A DNA stretch of 64,000 nucleotides from JAUNSR01 sp036655355 (GTDB taxonomy: Bacteria > Bacteroidota > Bacteroidia > Bacteroidales > JAUNSR01), in contig JAVVQG010000005.1 of NCBI GenBank assembly GCA_036655355.1, positions 186,001-250,000 on the forward strand. The letters run 5' to 3'. Of the stretch, positions 6,953-15,382 are shown one piece after another. Made by a program: the position numbers and the translations under genes. The notes under the pieces were generated by a model, which ran no database searches, was not told where the DNA came from, and saw only the letters and a list, made by a program, of their open reading frames with translations. Every line of letters starts with the position of its first letter. The first letter of the stretch is position 1.

Positions 6953-9844
6953 ATGTCAATAAGGTTAAGTAAAGTAGCAAAAGATTTTAATGTGGGGATT
7001 CAGACACTCGTTGAATCTTTACAAAAGAAAGGTGTGTCGGTAGAAAATAACCCCAACACAAAAATTAGTGACGAACAGTATAATTTACTTCTAAAAGAAT
7101 TTAGCAAGGATAAAAATTTGAAGATCGAGTCGGACCGAATCAGTCAGGAGCGTCACAATAAAGATAAAAACAAAGCGTCACTTTCTATCGAAGGATATGA
7201 AGCTACGGAAAGCGAAGAGAAACCGGTGGAAAAAGCAGCTGAGCCGCAGCCGGTAGAGGAGATCAAGATTGAGATTGAAGACAAACCTCAGATTAAAGAG
7301 GTGGGTCGTATCGATCTTGACGCTTTAAATAAAAAAAATTCTCCATCTCATAAACAGAAAAAAAGCGTTACTCCGGTCGAAGAGGCGAAACCTGTTGTTG
7401 AAACAGAGGCCCCTTCTGAACCCGTTCAGGTGAAAAAGGCTGAGGCGCCAACAAATACAGAAGCAGACAAGGAAGTCGAAAAAATGCAAGAAAAAAAGCA
7501 AGAAGAAACCTCAACAACGAAAGACGAAGTATTTCGTCTGAACAAACCAAGCCTTTCTACCTCAATCAACGTAATCGGAACCATCGACCTGAATGCAATC
7601 AATCAGCAGACACGTCCGAAAAAGAAATCGAAAGAGGAGAAGAAGAAAGAGAGAGAAGCGAAAGATTTCAAATCTCGTGACGTTCAAAAGAAGCCTGCTA
7701 CGGCAGCTCCTTCTACAGAGGAACGTCAGAACCCTAACCGACCTAAACTAACTAAAGCTGGTGAAGGTGGTGCAGCTAACGATGCGGATAAGAAAAAACG
7801 TAACCGCATCAACAAACAAAAAGTAGATGTTACTGCTGGCGGAAGTCAGAATCAGCACAATAAACCTCATGCAGGTGGCCAGGGCGCTAATCAGGATCGT
7901 AGAAAACCGAACCTGAAAAAACCATTGGTTAAACCGGAAGTGAGCGACGAAGATGTTCAGAAACAAATCAAGGAAACTCTTGCTCGTCTGACCAGCAAAG
8001 GTGGACAGAAAAAAGGTAGCAAGTACCGTAAGGAAAAACGTGAAATGGCAGCAGGCCGTATGGCTGCTGAAATGGAAGCGGAAGCAGCAGAAAGCAAATT
8101 GCTGAAACTTACTGAGTTCGTTACGGCGAACGACCTTGCCAACATGATGAACGTAAGCGTTAACCAGGTTATCGGTACTTGTATGAGCATCGGTATGATG
8201 GTGTCTATCAACCAGCGTTTGGATGCGGAAACCATCAATATCGTAGCTGACGAATTCGGATATAAAACCGAATATGTAAGTGCCGAAGTGGTTGAAGCCA
8301 TCAACGTGGAAGAAGATGCGGCTGAAGATCTGATCGCTCGTCCACCAATCGTAACGGTGATGGGTCACGTTGACCACGGTAAAACATCGTTGCTTGACTA
8401 CGTGCGTAAAGCAAACGTAATCGCAGGTGAAGCCGGTGGTATCACGCAGCACATCGGTGCTTATAATGTAAAAATGGCTGACGGTCGTCAGGTAACATTC
8501 CTGGATACTCCGGGTCACGAGGCCTTTACGGCGATGCGTGCTCGTGGTGCGCAGGTTACCGACATCGCAATCATCATCGTTGCAGCAGACGACAGTGTGA
8601 TGCCTCAGACAATCGAGGCGATCAATCACGCTTCGGCAGCAGGCGTACCAATGGTGTTCGCAATCAATAAAATCGATAAACCGGGTGCCAACCCAGAGAA
8701 AATCCGCGAAGCGCTGGCTCAGATGAACTATCTTGTGGAAGATTGGGGTGGTAAGTACCAGTGTCAGGAAATCTCTGCGAAGCAGGGTGTGGGTATCGAG
8801 GAACTACTTGAAAAAGTGTTGCTTGAAGCCGAATTACTTGAACTGAAAGCAAATCCGAACCGTCGTGCGGTAGGTTCTGTTATTGAATCTACACTAGACA
8901 AAGGTCGCGGTTATGTAGCTACGGTTCTTGTACAGAACGGTACGCTGAATATCGGTGACGTGGTTTTGGCCGGTACACATTACGGTCGCGTGAAAGCAAT
9001 GTTCAACGAACGTAACCAGAAAGTTGCAGAAGCCGGTCCGGCCGTTCCAGTTCAGATCCTTGGTTTCAACGGTGCGCCTCAGGCTGGTGACTTGTTCCAC
9101 GTTCTTGAAACAGAACAGGAAGCTCGTGAGATCGCAACCAAACGTGAACAGCTTGCCCGTGAGCAGGGTCTACGTACTCAGAAAATCCTTACTTTGGACG
9201 ATATCGGCCGTCGTATCGCGATCGGTAACTTCCAGGAGTTGAACGTGATCGTTAAAGGTGACGTGGATGGATCGGTAGAAGCGTTGTCTGACTCATTGAT
9301 CAAACTTTCCACTCCTGAGATCCAGGTGAATGTTATTCACAAAGCGGTAGGTCAGATTTCCGAATCAGACGTTACGCTGGCTGCAGCTTCGAATGCAATC
9401 ATCATCGGTTTCCAGGTTCGTCCTTCATTGGCTGCACGCCGCCTTGCGGAACGTGACGGTGTTGAAGTTCGTTTGTACTCTATCATCTACGATGCTATCG
9501 AAGAGGTGAAAGATGCGATGGAAGGTATGTTGGCTCCGGAAATCAAAGAAGAGATCGTGGCTTATCTTGAAGTTCGCGAGACATTCAAAATCACGAAAGT
9601 GGGTACGGTTGCCGGTTGTATCGTTAAGGAAGGTAAGATCAAACGTAACAATAAGATCCGCTTGATCCGCGACGGTATCGTAATCTATGCCGGAGAACTT
9701 GGCTCATTGAAACGTTTCAAAGAAGACGTGAAAGAGGTGGGTACAAACTTCGAATGTGGTTTGAACATCGATCGTTTCAACGATATGAAAGTAGGTGACT
9801 TGATTGAAGCTTACGAAGAAACACAGGTTAAGAAGACGCTATAA
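6953..9844 (+). CDS. infB: Translation initiation factor IF-2
   Basis: 963 residues. An IF2 N-terminal domain covers about 1-50 (MSIRLSKVAKDFNVGIQTLV). A long low-complexity, charged Lys/Glu/Pro/Ala-rich segment follows to about residue 365. A second IF2_N-type module lies near 385-440 (LTEFVTANDLANMMNVSVNQ). The G domain has all motifs: G1 GHVDHGKTS at about 470, switch-region GGITQHIGAY, G3 DTPGHEAF at about 518, G4 NKID at about 571 and G5 SAKQG. Domains II, III and IV complete the protein. It places fMet-tRNA on the 30S subunit and drives subunit joining. It is the last gene of the rimP operon and is followed at once by a strong terminator. Codon use is GC-richer than in the nearby PULs, as expected for a highly expressed gene. 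Confidence 0.98.
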   Translation: MSIRLSKVAKDFNVGIQTLVESLQKKGVSVENNPNTKISDEQYNLLLKEFSKDKNLKIESDRISQERHNKDKNKASLSIEGYEATESEEKPVEKAAEPQPVEEIKIEIEDKPQIKEVGRIDLDALNKKNSPSHKQKKSVTPVEEAKPVVETEAPSEPVQVKKAEAPTNTEADKEVEKMQEKKQEETSTTKDEVFRLNKPSLSTSINVIGTIDLNAINQQTRPKKKSKEEKKKEREAKDFKSRDVQKKPATAAPSTEERQNPNRPKLTKAGEGGAANDADKKKRNRINKQKVDVTAGGSQNQHNKPHAGGQGANQDRRKPNLKKPLVKPEVSDEDVQKQIKETLARLTSKGGQKKGSKYRKEKREMAAGRMAAEMEAEAAESKLLKLTEFVTANDLANMMNVSVNQVIGTCMSIGMMVSINQRLDAETINIVADEFGYKTEYVSAEVVEAINVEEDAAEDLIARPPIVTVMGHVDHGKTSLLDYVRKANVIAGEAGGITQHIGAYNVKMADGRQVTFLDTPGHEAFTAMRARGAQVTDIAIIIVAADDSVMPQTIEAINHASAAGVPMVFAINKIDKPGANPEKIREALAQMNYLVEDWGGKYQCQEISAKQGVGIEELLEKVLLEAELLELKANPNRRAVGSVIESTLDKGRGYVATVLVQNGTLNIGDVVLAGTHYGRVKAMFNERNQKVAEAGPAVPVQILGFNGAPQAGDLFHVLETEQEAREIATKREQLAREQGLRTQKILTLDDIGRRIAIGNFQELNVIVKGDVDGSVEALSDSLIKLSTPEIQVNVIHKAVGQISESDVTLAAASNAIIIGFQVRPSLAARRLAERDGVEVRLYSIIYDAIEEVKDAMEGMLAPEIKEEIVAYLEVRETFKITKVGTVAGCIVKEGKIKRNNKIRLIRDGIVIYAGELGSLKRFKEDVKEVGTNFECGLNIDRFNDMKVGDLIEAYEETQVKKTL

Positions 9845-9862
9845 TTTTCGAATATAGATCAG

Positions 9863-9896
9863 GAAGGGATGTCCGTAAGGGCATCCCTTCTTTTTT
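9863..9896 (+). terminator. Strong Rho-independent terminator after infB
   Basis: A 12-bp stem (9863-9874 with 9879-9890, one G-U pair) closes on a GTAA tetraloop and is followed by six T residues at 9891-9896. Confidence 0.95.
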
Positions 9897-9939
9897 GCTC
9901 CATATTTGATTATCTTTACACGCAGAAAACAACAAGCCT

Positions 9940-10485
9940 ATGGAAGGATTTAACTACATTGATTTCATTATATTAGCCGGTTTACTGGGTGGTTTTATCG
10001 GAGGAATACGCTCCGGATTGCTTCTTGAAGTTGCCGGAGTGATCGGGTTATTAGCCGGTATCCTGGGAGCACGCTTTCTGGGACCAATATTTCTCCCCAC
10101 GGTGCGTTCTTTTCTTAATTCCGATAGCGGGTGGACACTTCCGCTCTCCTATTTCGCAGTTTTTCTCTTAATCACGGTAGCAATCCGAATGCTTGCGTGG
10201 GGAATGACCAAGACGGTTGAACTCATCGCATTGGGGGGTATTAACAAATTATTAGGGGGTATTTTTGCTGGTCTGAAGTATATTCTCTTATTTAGTATTC
10301 TTTTCAATGTTGTATCGGTTATCGGAAATAAAATCGCCGTACCGGGAGAGGAAGCGCGAAAAGAATCGAAACTTTATACACCTATCGAATCGATTGTTCC
10401 CGCTATTTTCCCCTATATCAAAGAATTATATTCCAATCCCGAAATATTAAAAAAAGAGGACAAGACAAACATTATAACTGTCTGA
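9940..10485 (+). CDS. CvpA-family membrane protein
   Basis: 181 residues with four hydrophobic segments at about 8-26, 28-50, 68-88 and 105-127. The N-terminus reads FNYIDFIILAGLLGGFIGGIRSGLLLEVAG, which matches the CvpA family pattern (D-hhhhhhhhh-G-hxG-xxxGhh). The family is named for a colicin V production gene of E. coli; its biochemical role is unresolved. It lies 42 bp upstream of sufB on the same strand with no terminator between, so co-transcription with sufBCD is likely. The start is chosen because the ATG at 9940 begins directly before the first membrane segment. No convincing promoter with correct spacing was found in the 90 bp upstream. Confidence 0.8.
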   Translation: MEGFNYIDFIILAGLLGGFIGGIRSGLLLEVAGVIGLLAGILGARFLGPIFLPTVRSFLNSDSGWTLPLSYFAVFLLITVAIRMLAWGMTKTVELIALGGINKLLGGIFAGLKYILLFSILFNVVSVIGNKIAVPGEEARKESKLYTPIESIVPAIFPYIKELYSNPEILKKEDKTNIITV

Positions 10486-10527
10486 CTTGTTGCAACTATA
10501 ATCAATTTTCTCTATTTAAACCATTAT

Positions 10528-11976
10528 ATGCAAGATAACTCAAATAACATATTAGACGAGGTTACCGGCAGTGATTACAAATACGGTTTCGTAACAGACA
10601 TCGACACCGAAGTAATCCCGGTCGGACTCAACGAGGATGTCATCCGGCTGATTTCTAAAAAGAAAGAAGAGCCGGAATGGATGCTTGAGTTCCGTCTGAA
10701 GGCTTTCGAATACTGGAAGACCCTGAAGATGCCGACTTGGGCTCACCTGACGATTCCTCCGATTGATTATCAATCGATCAGCTACTATGCGGCCCCGAAG
10801 AAAAAAGAGGGTCCGAAAAGTATGGACGAGGTTGATCCGGAGCTGGTGAAGACCTTCAATAAACTGGGTATTCCGCTCGAAGAACAGATGATGCTTTCGG
10901 GAATGGCCGTAGATGCGGTGATGGACTCGGTTTCGGTAAAGACAACCTTCAAGGAGAAACTGGCTGAACTGGGTATCATTTTCTGCTCATTCAGTGAGGC
11001 GGTAAAAGATTATCCGGATCTGGTAAAGAAATACCTGGGAAGTGTGGTTTCTTATCGCGATAATTTCTATGCGGCCCTAAACAGCGCGGTTTTCTCTGAC
11101 GGTTCGTTCGTTTACATCCCCAAAGGAGTTCGCTGTCCGATGGAACTTTCCACTTATTTCCGTATCAATGCAGCGAATACGGGTCAGTTCGAAAGAACGT
11201 TGATCGTGGCGGATGACGATGCGTATGTCAGCTACCTGGAGGGTTGTACCGCTCCGATGCGTGATGAAAATCAGTTGCATGCGGCGATTGTTGAGATTTA
11301 CCTGCACGACCGTGCCGAAGTGAAATACTCTACGGTACAGAACTGGTATCCGGGCGATAAGAACGGAAAGGGCGGAATCTATAACTTCGTTACCAAACGT
11401 GCCCTATGCAAGGGCGATTTCTCTAAAGTATCGTGGACTCAGGTGGAAACAGGTTCGGCAATTACCTGGAAATACCCGAGCTGCGTGCTGGCAGGAGATA
11501 ATTCAATCGGCGAATTCTACTCGGTTGCCGTAACGAATAATTATCAGCAGGCTGATACCGGAACGAAGATGATCCATATCGGGCGAAACACAAAAAGTAC
11601 GATCGTATCGAAAGGGATCTCGGCAGGACACAGCCAGAACAGCTACCGTGGATTAGTTAAAGTGAGTCCCAAAGCAACCAACGCCCGAAATTACACACAA
11701 TGTGATTCGTTGTTGTTAAGTTCTCATTGCGGTGCACATACGTTTCCGCTGATGGATATCGGCAATAACAGCGCAATCGTTGAACACGAAGCAACCACCT
11801 CGAAGATCAGCGAAAGTCAGATTTTCTATTGCAATCAACGCGGTATCCCTACCGAAGAGGCTGTCGGCCTGATCGTGAACGGATATGCCAAGGAAGTGGT
11901 GAATAAACTTCCGATGGAGTTTGCCGTAGAAGCACAAAAACTATTGGCTATTTCTCTTGAAGGGTCGGTAGGATAA
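10528..11976 (+). CDS. sufB: Fe-S cluster assembly scaffold protein SufB
   Basis: 482 residues, full length for SufB. Recognisable blocks are GSYVYIPKGV-type sequence (DGSFVYIPKGVRCPMELSTYF), EGCTAP, NFVTKRALCKGDFSKVSWTQVETGSAITWKYPSC (given here as adjoining blocks of one conserved stretch), and the C-terminal QCDSLLLSSHCGAHTFPLMD and NSAIVEHEATTSKISE. With SufC and SufD it forms the SufBC2D complex that builds Fe-S clusters in the cytoplasm. It is followed by sufC after 39 bp. Fe-S supply fits the many Fe-S proteins in this window (NfnAB, NarGH). Confidence 0.97.
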   Translation: MQDNSNNILDEVTGSDYKYGFVTDIDTEVIPVGLNEDVIRLISKKKEEPEWMLEFRLKAFEYWKTLKMPTWAHLTIPPIDYQSISYYAAPKKKEGPKSMDEVDPELVKTFNKLGIPLEEQMMLSGMAVDAVMDSVSVKTTFKEKLAELGIIFCSFSEAVKDYPDLVKKYLGSVVSYRDNFYAALNSAVFSDGSFVYIPKGVRCPMELSTYFRINAANTGQFERTLIVADDDAYVSYLEGCTAPMRDENQLHAAIVEIYLHDRAEVKYSTVQNWYPGDKNGKGGIYNFVTKRALCKGDFSKVSWTQVETGSAITWKYPSCVLAGDNSIGEFYSVAVTNNYQQADTGTKMIHIGRNTKSTIVSKGISAGHSQNSYRGLVKVSPKATNARNYTQCDSLLLSSHCGAHTFPLMDIGNNSAIVEHEATTSKISESQIFYCNQRGIPTEEAVGLIVNGYAKEVVNKLPMEFAVEAQKLLAISLEGSVG

Positions 11977-12015
11977 TATTACGAATAAAAACAACGGACA
12001 TATAGACACAATAAT

Positions 12016-12768
12016 ATGTTAGAAATAAAGAATTTGCATGCCAACATCAATGGCAAAGAGATATTAAAAGGAATCAACCTAACGGTACGTCCGGGGGAAG
12101 TTCACGCCATCATGGGCCCGAACGGCGCGGGAAAGAGTACACTCTCTTCCGTATTGGCCGGAAATCCCGCTTTCGAGGTAACCGAAGGTGAGGTGAATTT
12201 TTATGGTAAGGATCTATTGGCGATGCCTCCGGAACAGCGTTCTTGGGAGGGTGTTTTCCTTGGATTCCAATATCCTGTGGAGATTCCGGGTGTAAGTATG
12301 GTGAACTTCATGCGTGCTGCGGTGAATGAACATCGCAAATACAAAGGCGAGGAGCCGCTGTCTGCTTCCGACTTCCTACGCATGATGCGCGAAAAACGCG
12401 AAGTAGTGGAACTGGATAATAAATTGGCGAATCGTTCGGTTAACGAAGGATTCTCGGGCGGTGAGAAAAAACGCAATGAGATTTTCCAGATGGCGATGCT
12501 AGAACCTCGTCTCTCTATTTTGGACGAAACCGATTCAGGACTGGATATCGATGCCTTGCGTATCGTTTCGGAAGGGGTGAATAAGTTGAAATCTCAGGAT
12601 AACGCAACAATCGTAATCACACACTATCAGAGACTGCTAGACTATATCAAACCGGAATTTATTCATGTGCTTTATAAAGGGAAAATCGTGAAATCAGGCG
12701 GACCCGAACTGGCACTTGAGTTGGAAGAGAGAGGTTATGACTGGATCAAAAAGGAACTTGGAGAATAA
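12016..12768 (+). CDS. sufC: Fe-S cluster assembly ATPase SufC
   Basis: 250 residues, the size of SufC, the ABC-type ATPase of the SufBC2D complex. Visible motifs are Walker A GPNGAGKST at about residues 35-43, Q-loop FQYPVEIPGV, the ABC signature FSGGEKKR with the SufC-typical NEIFQ after it, Walker B LSILDETDSGLD and the H-loop VITHYQRLL. The extra YPVEIPGVS segment after the Q-loop is characteristic of SufC as opposed to transport ABC proteins. It lies 39 bp after sufB and 3 bp before sufD, so translational coupling with sufD is likely. Confidence 0.97.
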   Translation: MLEIKNLHANINGKEILKGINLTVRPGEVHAIMGPNGAGKSTLSSVLAGNPAFEVTEGEVNFYGKDLLAMPPEQRSWEGVFLGFQYPVEIPGVSMVNFMRAAVNEHRKYKGEEPLSASDFLRMMREKREVVELDNKLANRSVNEGFSGGEKKRNEIFQMAMLEPRLSILDETDSGLDIDALRIVSEGVNKLKSQDNATIVITHYQRLLDYIKPEFIHVLYKGKIVKSGGPELALELEERGYDWIKKELGE

Positions 12769-12771
12769 GAT

Positions 12772-14118
12772 ATGAAGGTAGCAAATCAATATATCGACCT
12801 TTATGAGCAGACCAAGGGGATGATCGACAAACACAGTGCCCATGTACTGAATACCCGTCGCGAATCTGCCGTGGTGATGCTAAAAGGTGCCGGACTGCCC
12901 GCTACAACCGATGAAGCGTATGCCCATACGGATGTAAAGGCGATGTTCGAACCCGACTACGGTCTGAATCTGAGTCGCCTGGATATTCCCGTAAACCCTT
13001 ACGAGGTATTCCGCTGTGATGTTCCGAACCTAAGCACGCACCTTTATTTTATGGTGAATGATCAGTTCTATACCAAGGAGCAACCTTCGGCTAAACTTCC
13101 GGACGGTGTGTTTGCAGGCAGTCTGAAAGAATTCGCCGTACATTACCCGCAGTTGGCGGATAAATATTACGATAAACAGGCTTCCGACTGCTCTGACGGC
13201 ACGGTGGCAATCAATACAATGTTCGCTCAGGACGGCTTCGTGCTTTACGTGCCCAAAAACATCAAGGTAGAGAAACCGATCCAGTTGGTGAACGTACTGC
13301 GCGGTGATGTGGATTTTATGGCTAATCGCCGTATTCTGATCATCATTGAGCACCACGCGGAAGCGAAACTGCTGATCTGCGACCATGCCATGAACGATGT
13401 TAACTTTCTGGCAAATCAGGTTGCTGAAATCTTTGTGGAAGAGGGAGCTTTCTTCGATTATTACGAATTGGAGGAAAATACCACCTCCACGAAAAGAATC
13501 GCATCGACTTTCTTAAATCAACAAGCCAACAGCAATGTGATGACGAACAGCATCACGCTGACCAACGGAATTACCCGGAATAACTTCTTTGTAACATTCA
13601 AAGGAGAAGGAGCGGAAACGCATCTTTCGGGAATGGCGATTGAAGACGGTGAACAGCATGTTGACAATTTCTCATTCATCGATCATGCCGTACCGCATTG
13701 TCACAGCAACGAATTGTTCAAATACATCCTGAATGATCAGGCCCAAGGCTCTTTTGCAGGCCGTATCTTAGTTCGTGAAGGAGCTCAGAAAACAGAAGCC
13801 TATCAGAGCAATAAGAATCTTTGCGCAACCGATCAGGCACGCATGTTTACCCGTCCTGAACTTGAGATTTATGCCGACGATGTGAAATGTTCTCACGGAG
13901 CAACGGTGGGTCAGCTTGATAATCAAGCGATGTTCTACCTTCGTTCACGCGGTCTGACCGAAAGCGAAGCACGAACGCTCCTGATGTTCGCCTTCACGGC
14001 GGATGTGATTGATCAGATTCGCTTGGAACCGTTGAAAGAGCGCTTACGTATGTTGGTGGAAAAACGGTTCAGAGGGGAACTTACAAAATGCCGTACTTGC
14101 AATAACGACTGCAAATAA
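12772..14118 (+). CDS. sufD: Fe-S cluster assembly protein SufD
   Basis: 448 residues and homologous to SufB in its C-terminal half. The N-terminal helical part is typical of SufD (GLPATTDEAYAHTDVKAMFEPDYG) and a beta-helix core follows (DGFVLYVPKNIKVEKPIQLVNVL). The conserved C-terminal block reads LEIYADDVKCSHGATVGQLD, then AMFYLRSRGLTESEARTLL. It completes the SufBC2D scaffold. It starts 3 bp after sufC. No cysteine desulfurase (sufS) follows: the next gene is on the other strand behind a strong terminator, so sulfur for the Suf system must come from a desulfurase encoded elsewhere. Confidence 0.96.
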   Translation: MKVANQYIDLYEQTKGMIDKHSAHVLNTRRESAVVMLKGAGLPATTDEAYAHTDVKAMFEPDYGLNLSRLDIPVNPYEVFRCDVPNLSTHLYFMVNDQFYTKEQPSAKLPDGVFAGSLKEFAVHYPQLADKYYDKQASDCSDGTVAINTMFAQDGFVLYVPKNIKVEKPIQLVNVLRGDVDFMANRRILIIIEHHAEAKLLICDHAMNDVNFLANQVAEIFVEEGAFFDYYELEENTTSTKRIASTFLNQQANSNVMTNSITLTNGITRNNFFVTFKGEGAETHLSGMAIEDGEQHVDNFSFIDHAVPHCHSNELFKYILNDQAQGSFAGRILVREGAQKTEAYQSNKNLCATDQARMFTRPELEIYADDVKCSHGATVGQLDNQAMFYLRSRGLTESEARTLLMFAFTADVIDQIRLEPLKERLRMLVEKRFRGELTKCRTCNNDCK

Positions 14119-14145
14119 AGGAAACAAACCCTTTTACAGTTTTCA

Positions 14146-14198
14146 GAAAAAAAGAAATGAGACTGCCTCTTGAACGAAGCAGTCTCATTTCTTTTTTT
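14146..14198. terminator. Bidirectional terminator between sufD and a convergent lipoprotein gene
   Basis: A perfect 14-bp stem (14153-14166 with 14179-14192) has a run of A residues on its left side and seven T residues at 14192-14198 on its right, so it can stop transcription from both directions. The stop codon of the minus-strand lipoprotein gene lies inside the T run. Confidence 0.93.
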
Positions 14199-15189
14199 AC
14201 CACTGTTTATATGGGTTTGAAGGATCATCCTTCATTTTTCTTTTCCATTTTCCCAAGCCGTTATGCTTCATCTGATCGATCATGAAATAGTAATTCGCAA
14301 TCATATTATTCAGTAAAACCTGATTCTGATCGTAGAGGTGCTTATCTCTCAGAAAACAGAGAAAATCAGTGCGATAATCGATCCATTTGCTCCAATTATC
14401 GTGCACTCTCCGTATCACCTCCCGTTGATTTTCGGACTTAAAACAATCAATCGTCTCAGCAATTTTCTTATCTACCTGTGCTCGAGTAACCCAAACCCCA
14501 TTCTTCGCGATACAATAATTCGGATCGGCCGTAATCAGATAAGCCTCCGCTATCGAATGCAATCGAGTTTCATACATGTCGACCAATAGTCTCAATTTAT
14601 CTTGCTCTCGCAACATGTAATCGTGCGGAGCTAGAAAAACGGAGTCAACCAACACCTTGAACGAATTATACATCCCCTCCCACAAAGGCTGTTCATCGAG
14701 CATATATTGATGGAATGGCTCCGATTCGTTCTTGGCATAGATCAACCTGCGGTATTTTTTATTCAGATAGCGGATATTCAATAATTCAAAATCGCCTACA
14801 TAAATCATGTCCCACGAGGAGTTATCCTCCTCCGGAATAAAGGTTCTGAATTTACGTACACGCATCGTATCAAGCATAAATTCCGCAACCGCGGGAGACA
14901 CTCCCACCGGTACGGGCTCCACCTCTGCCCTGTGATCCCAGAAATCGTTAATGTATTTCCCTACCGCTTCTTCCGGCCACGTTTCAAGGTTGATCACATG
15001 ATGCTTTACCGTATCGACTACTCCCGTAATCGTATACCATACAGCAGAATCTTTACTTTTCAGTGCAGGAAGAATATCTTGTTTTATCTTTTCTAAATCG
15101 GAATTTATTGCCTGTTGATCCTCCTTCTCGTCATTAAAAGAGCAGGAAGCAAAGAGGAAGAGTAGAAAAATAATGTGATGAATTTTCAT
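14197..15189 (-). CDS. Lipoprotein of unknown function
   Basis: 330 residues that I do not recognise. The N-terminus is a lipoprotein signal (MKIHHIIFLLFLFASCSFND, lipid cysteine at 16). The mature part is mainly alpha-helical in appearance, rich in charged and aromatic residues, with no obvious repeats, and ends in a basic tail (KWKRKMKDDPSNPYKQW). It may be periplasmic or surface-anchored. It stands alone between convergent sufD and the metY-type gene, with a terminator on each side, so it is probably monocistronic. Only the signal peptide and the open frame support it; no function is proposed. Confidence 0.75.
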   Translation of the reverse strand: MKIHHIIFLLFLFASCSFNDEKEDQQAINSDLEKIKQDILPALKSKDSAVWYTITGVVDTVKHHVINLETWPEEAVGKYINDFWDHRAEVEPVPVGVSPAVAEFMLDTMRVRKFRTFIPEEDNSSWDMIYVGDFELLNIRYLNKKYRRLIYAKNESEPFHQYMLDEQPLWEGMYNSFKVLVDSVFLAPHDYMLREQDKLRLLVDMYETRLHSIAEAYLITADPNYCIAKNGVWVTRAQVDKKIAETIDCFKSENQREVIRRVHDNWSKWIDYRTDFLCFLRDKHLYDQNQVLLNNMIANYYFMIDQMKHNGLGKWKRKMKDDPSNPYKQW

Positions 15190-15332
15190 ATTTTCAACTT
15201 AGGTTTTGAAAATGTATGCAAAAATACACAATTTTATCATTAAGCTATATAAACGTCTTAAAAACATTTTTTACTTATTCAGAATTTAACTTTTTAAGAC
15301 TATTCCTATAAACCTCTGATTCACCAACACAT

Positions 15333-15359
15333 AAAAAAAGGCCGGATTGCTCCGACCTT
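15333..15359 (-). terminator. Terminator of the metY-type gene
   Basis: On the minus strand a 9-bp stem (15338-15346 with 15351-15359, one G-U pair) with a four-base loop is followed by seven T residues, 24 bp after the metY-type stop. Confidence 0.88.
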
Positions 15360-15382
15360 CCATTAAAGATTCTCTGTTAATC

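Noticed and set aside
7748..8629. Long open frame (293 codons) on the minus strand inside infB
   Set aside because: It is antisense to the conserved middle and G-domain region of infB, has no family motifs and is rich in His, Cys and Phe, typical of a shadow frame.
9898..9939. Promoter for cvpA (TATCTTTA at 9911-9918)
   Set aside because: The nearest TTTG boxes give spacers that are far too short, and the -7 box has a mismatch.
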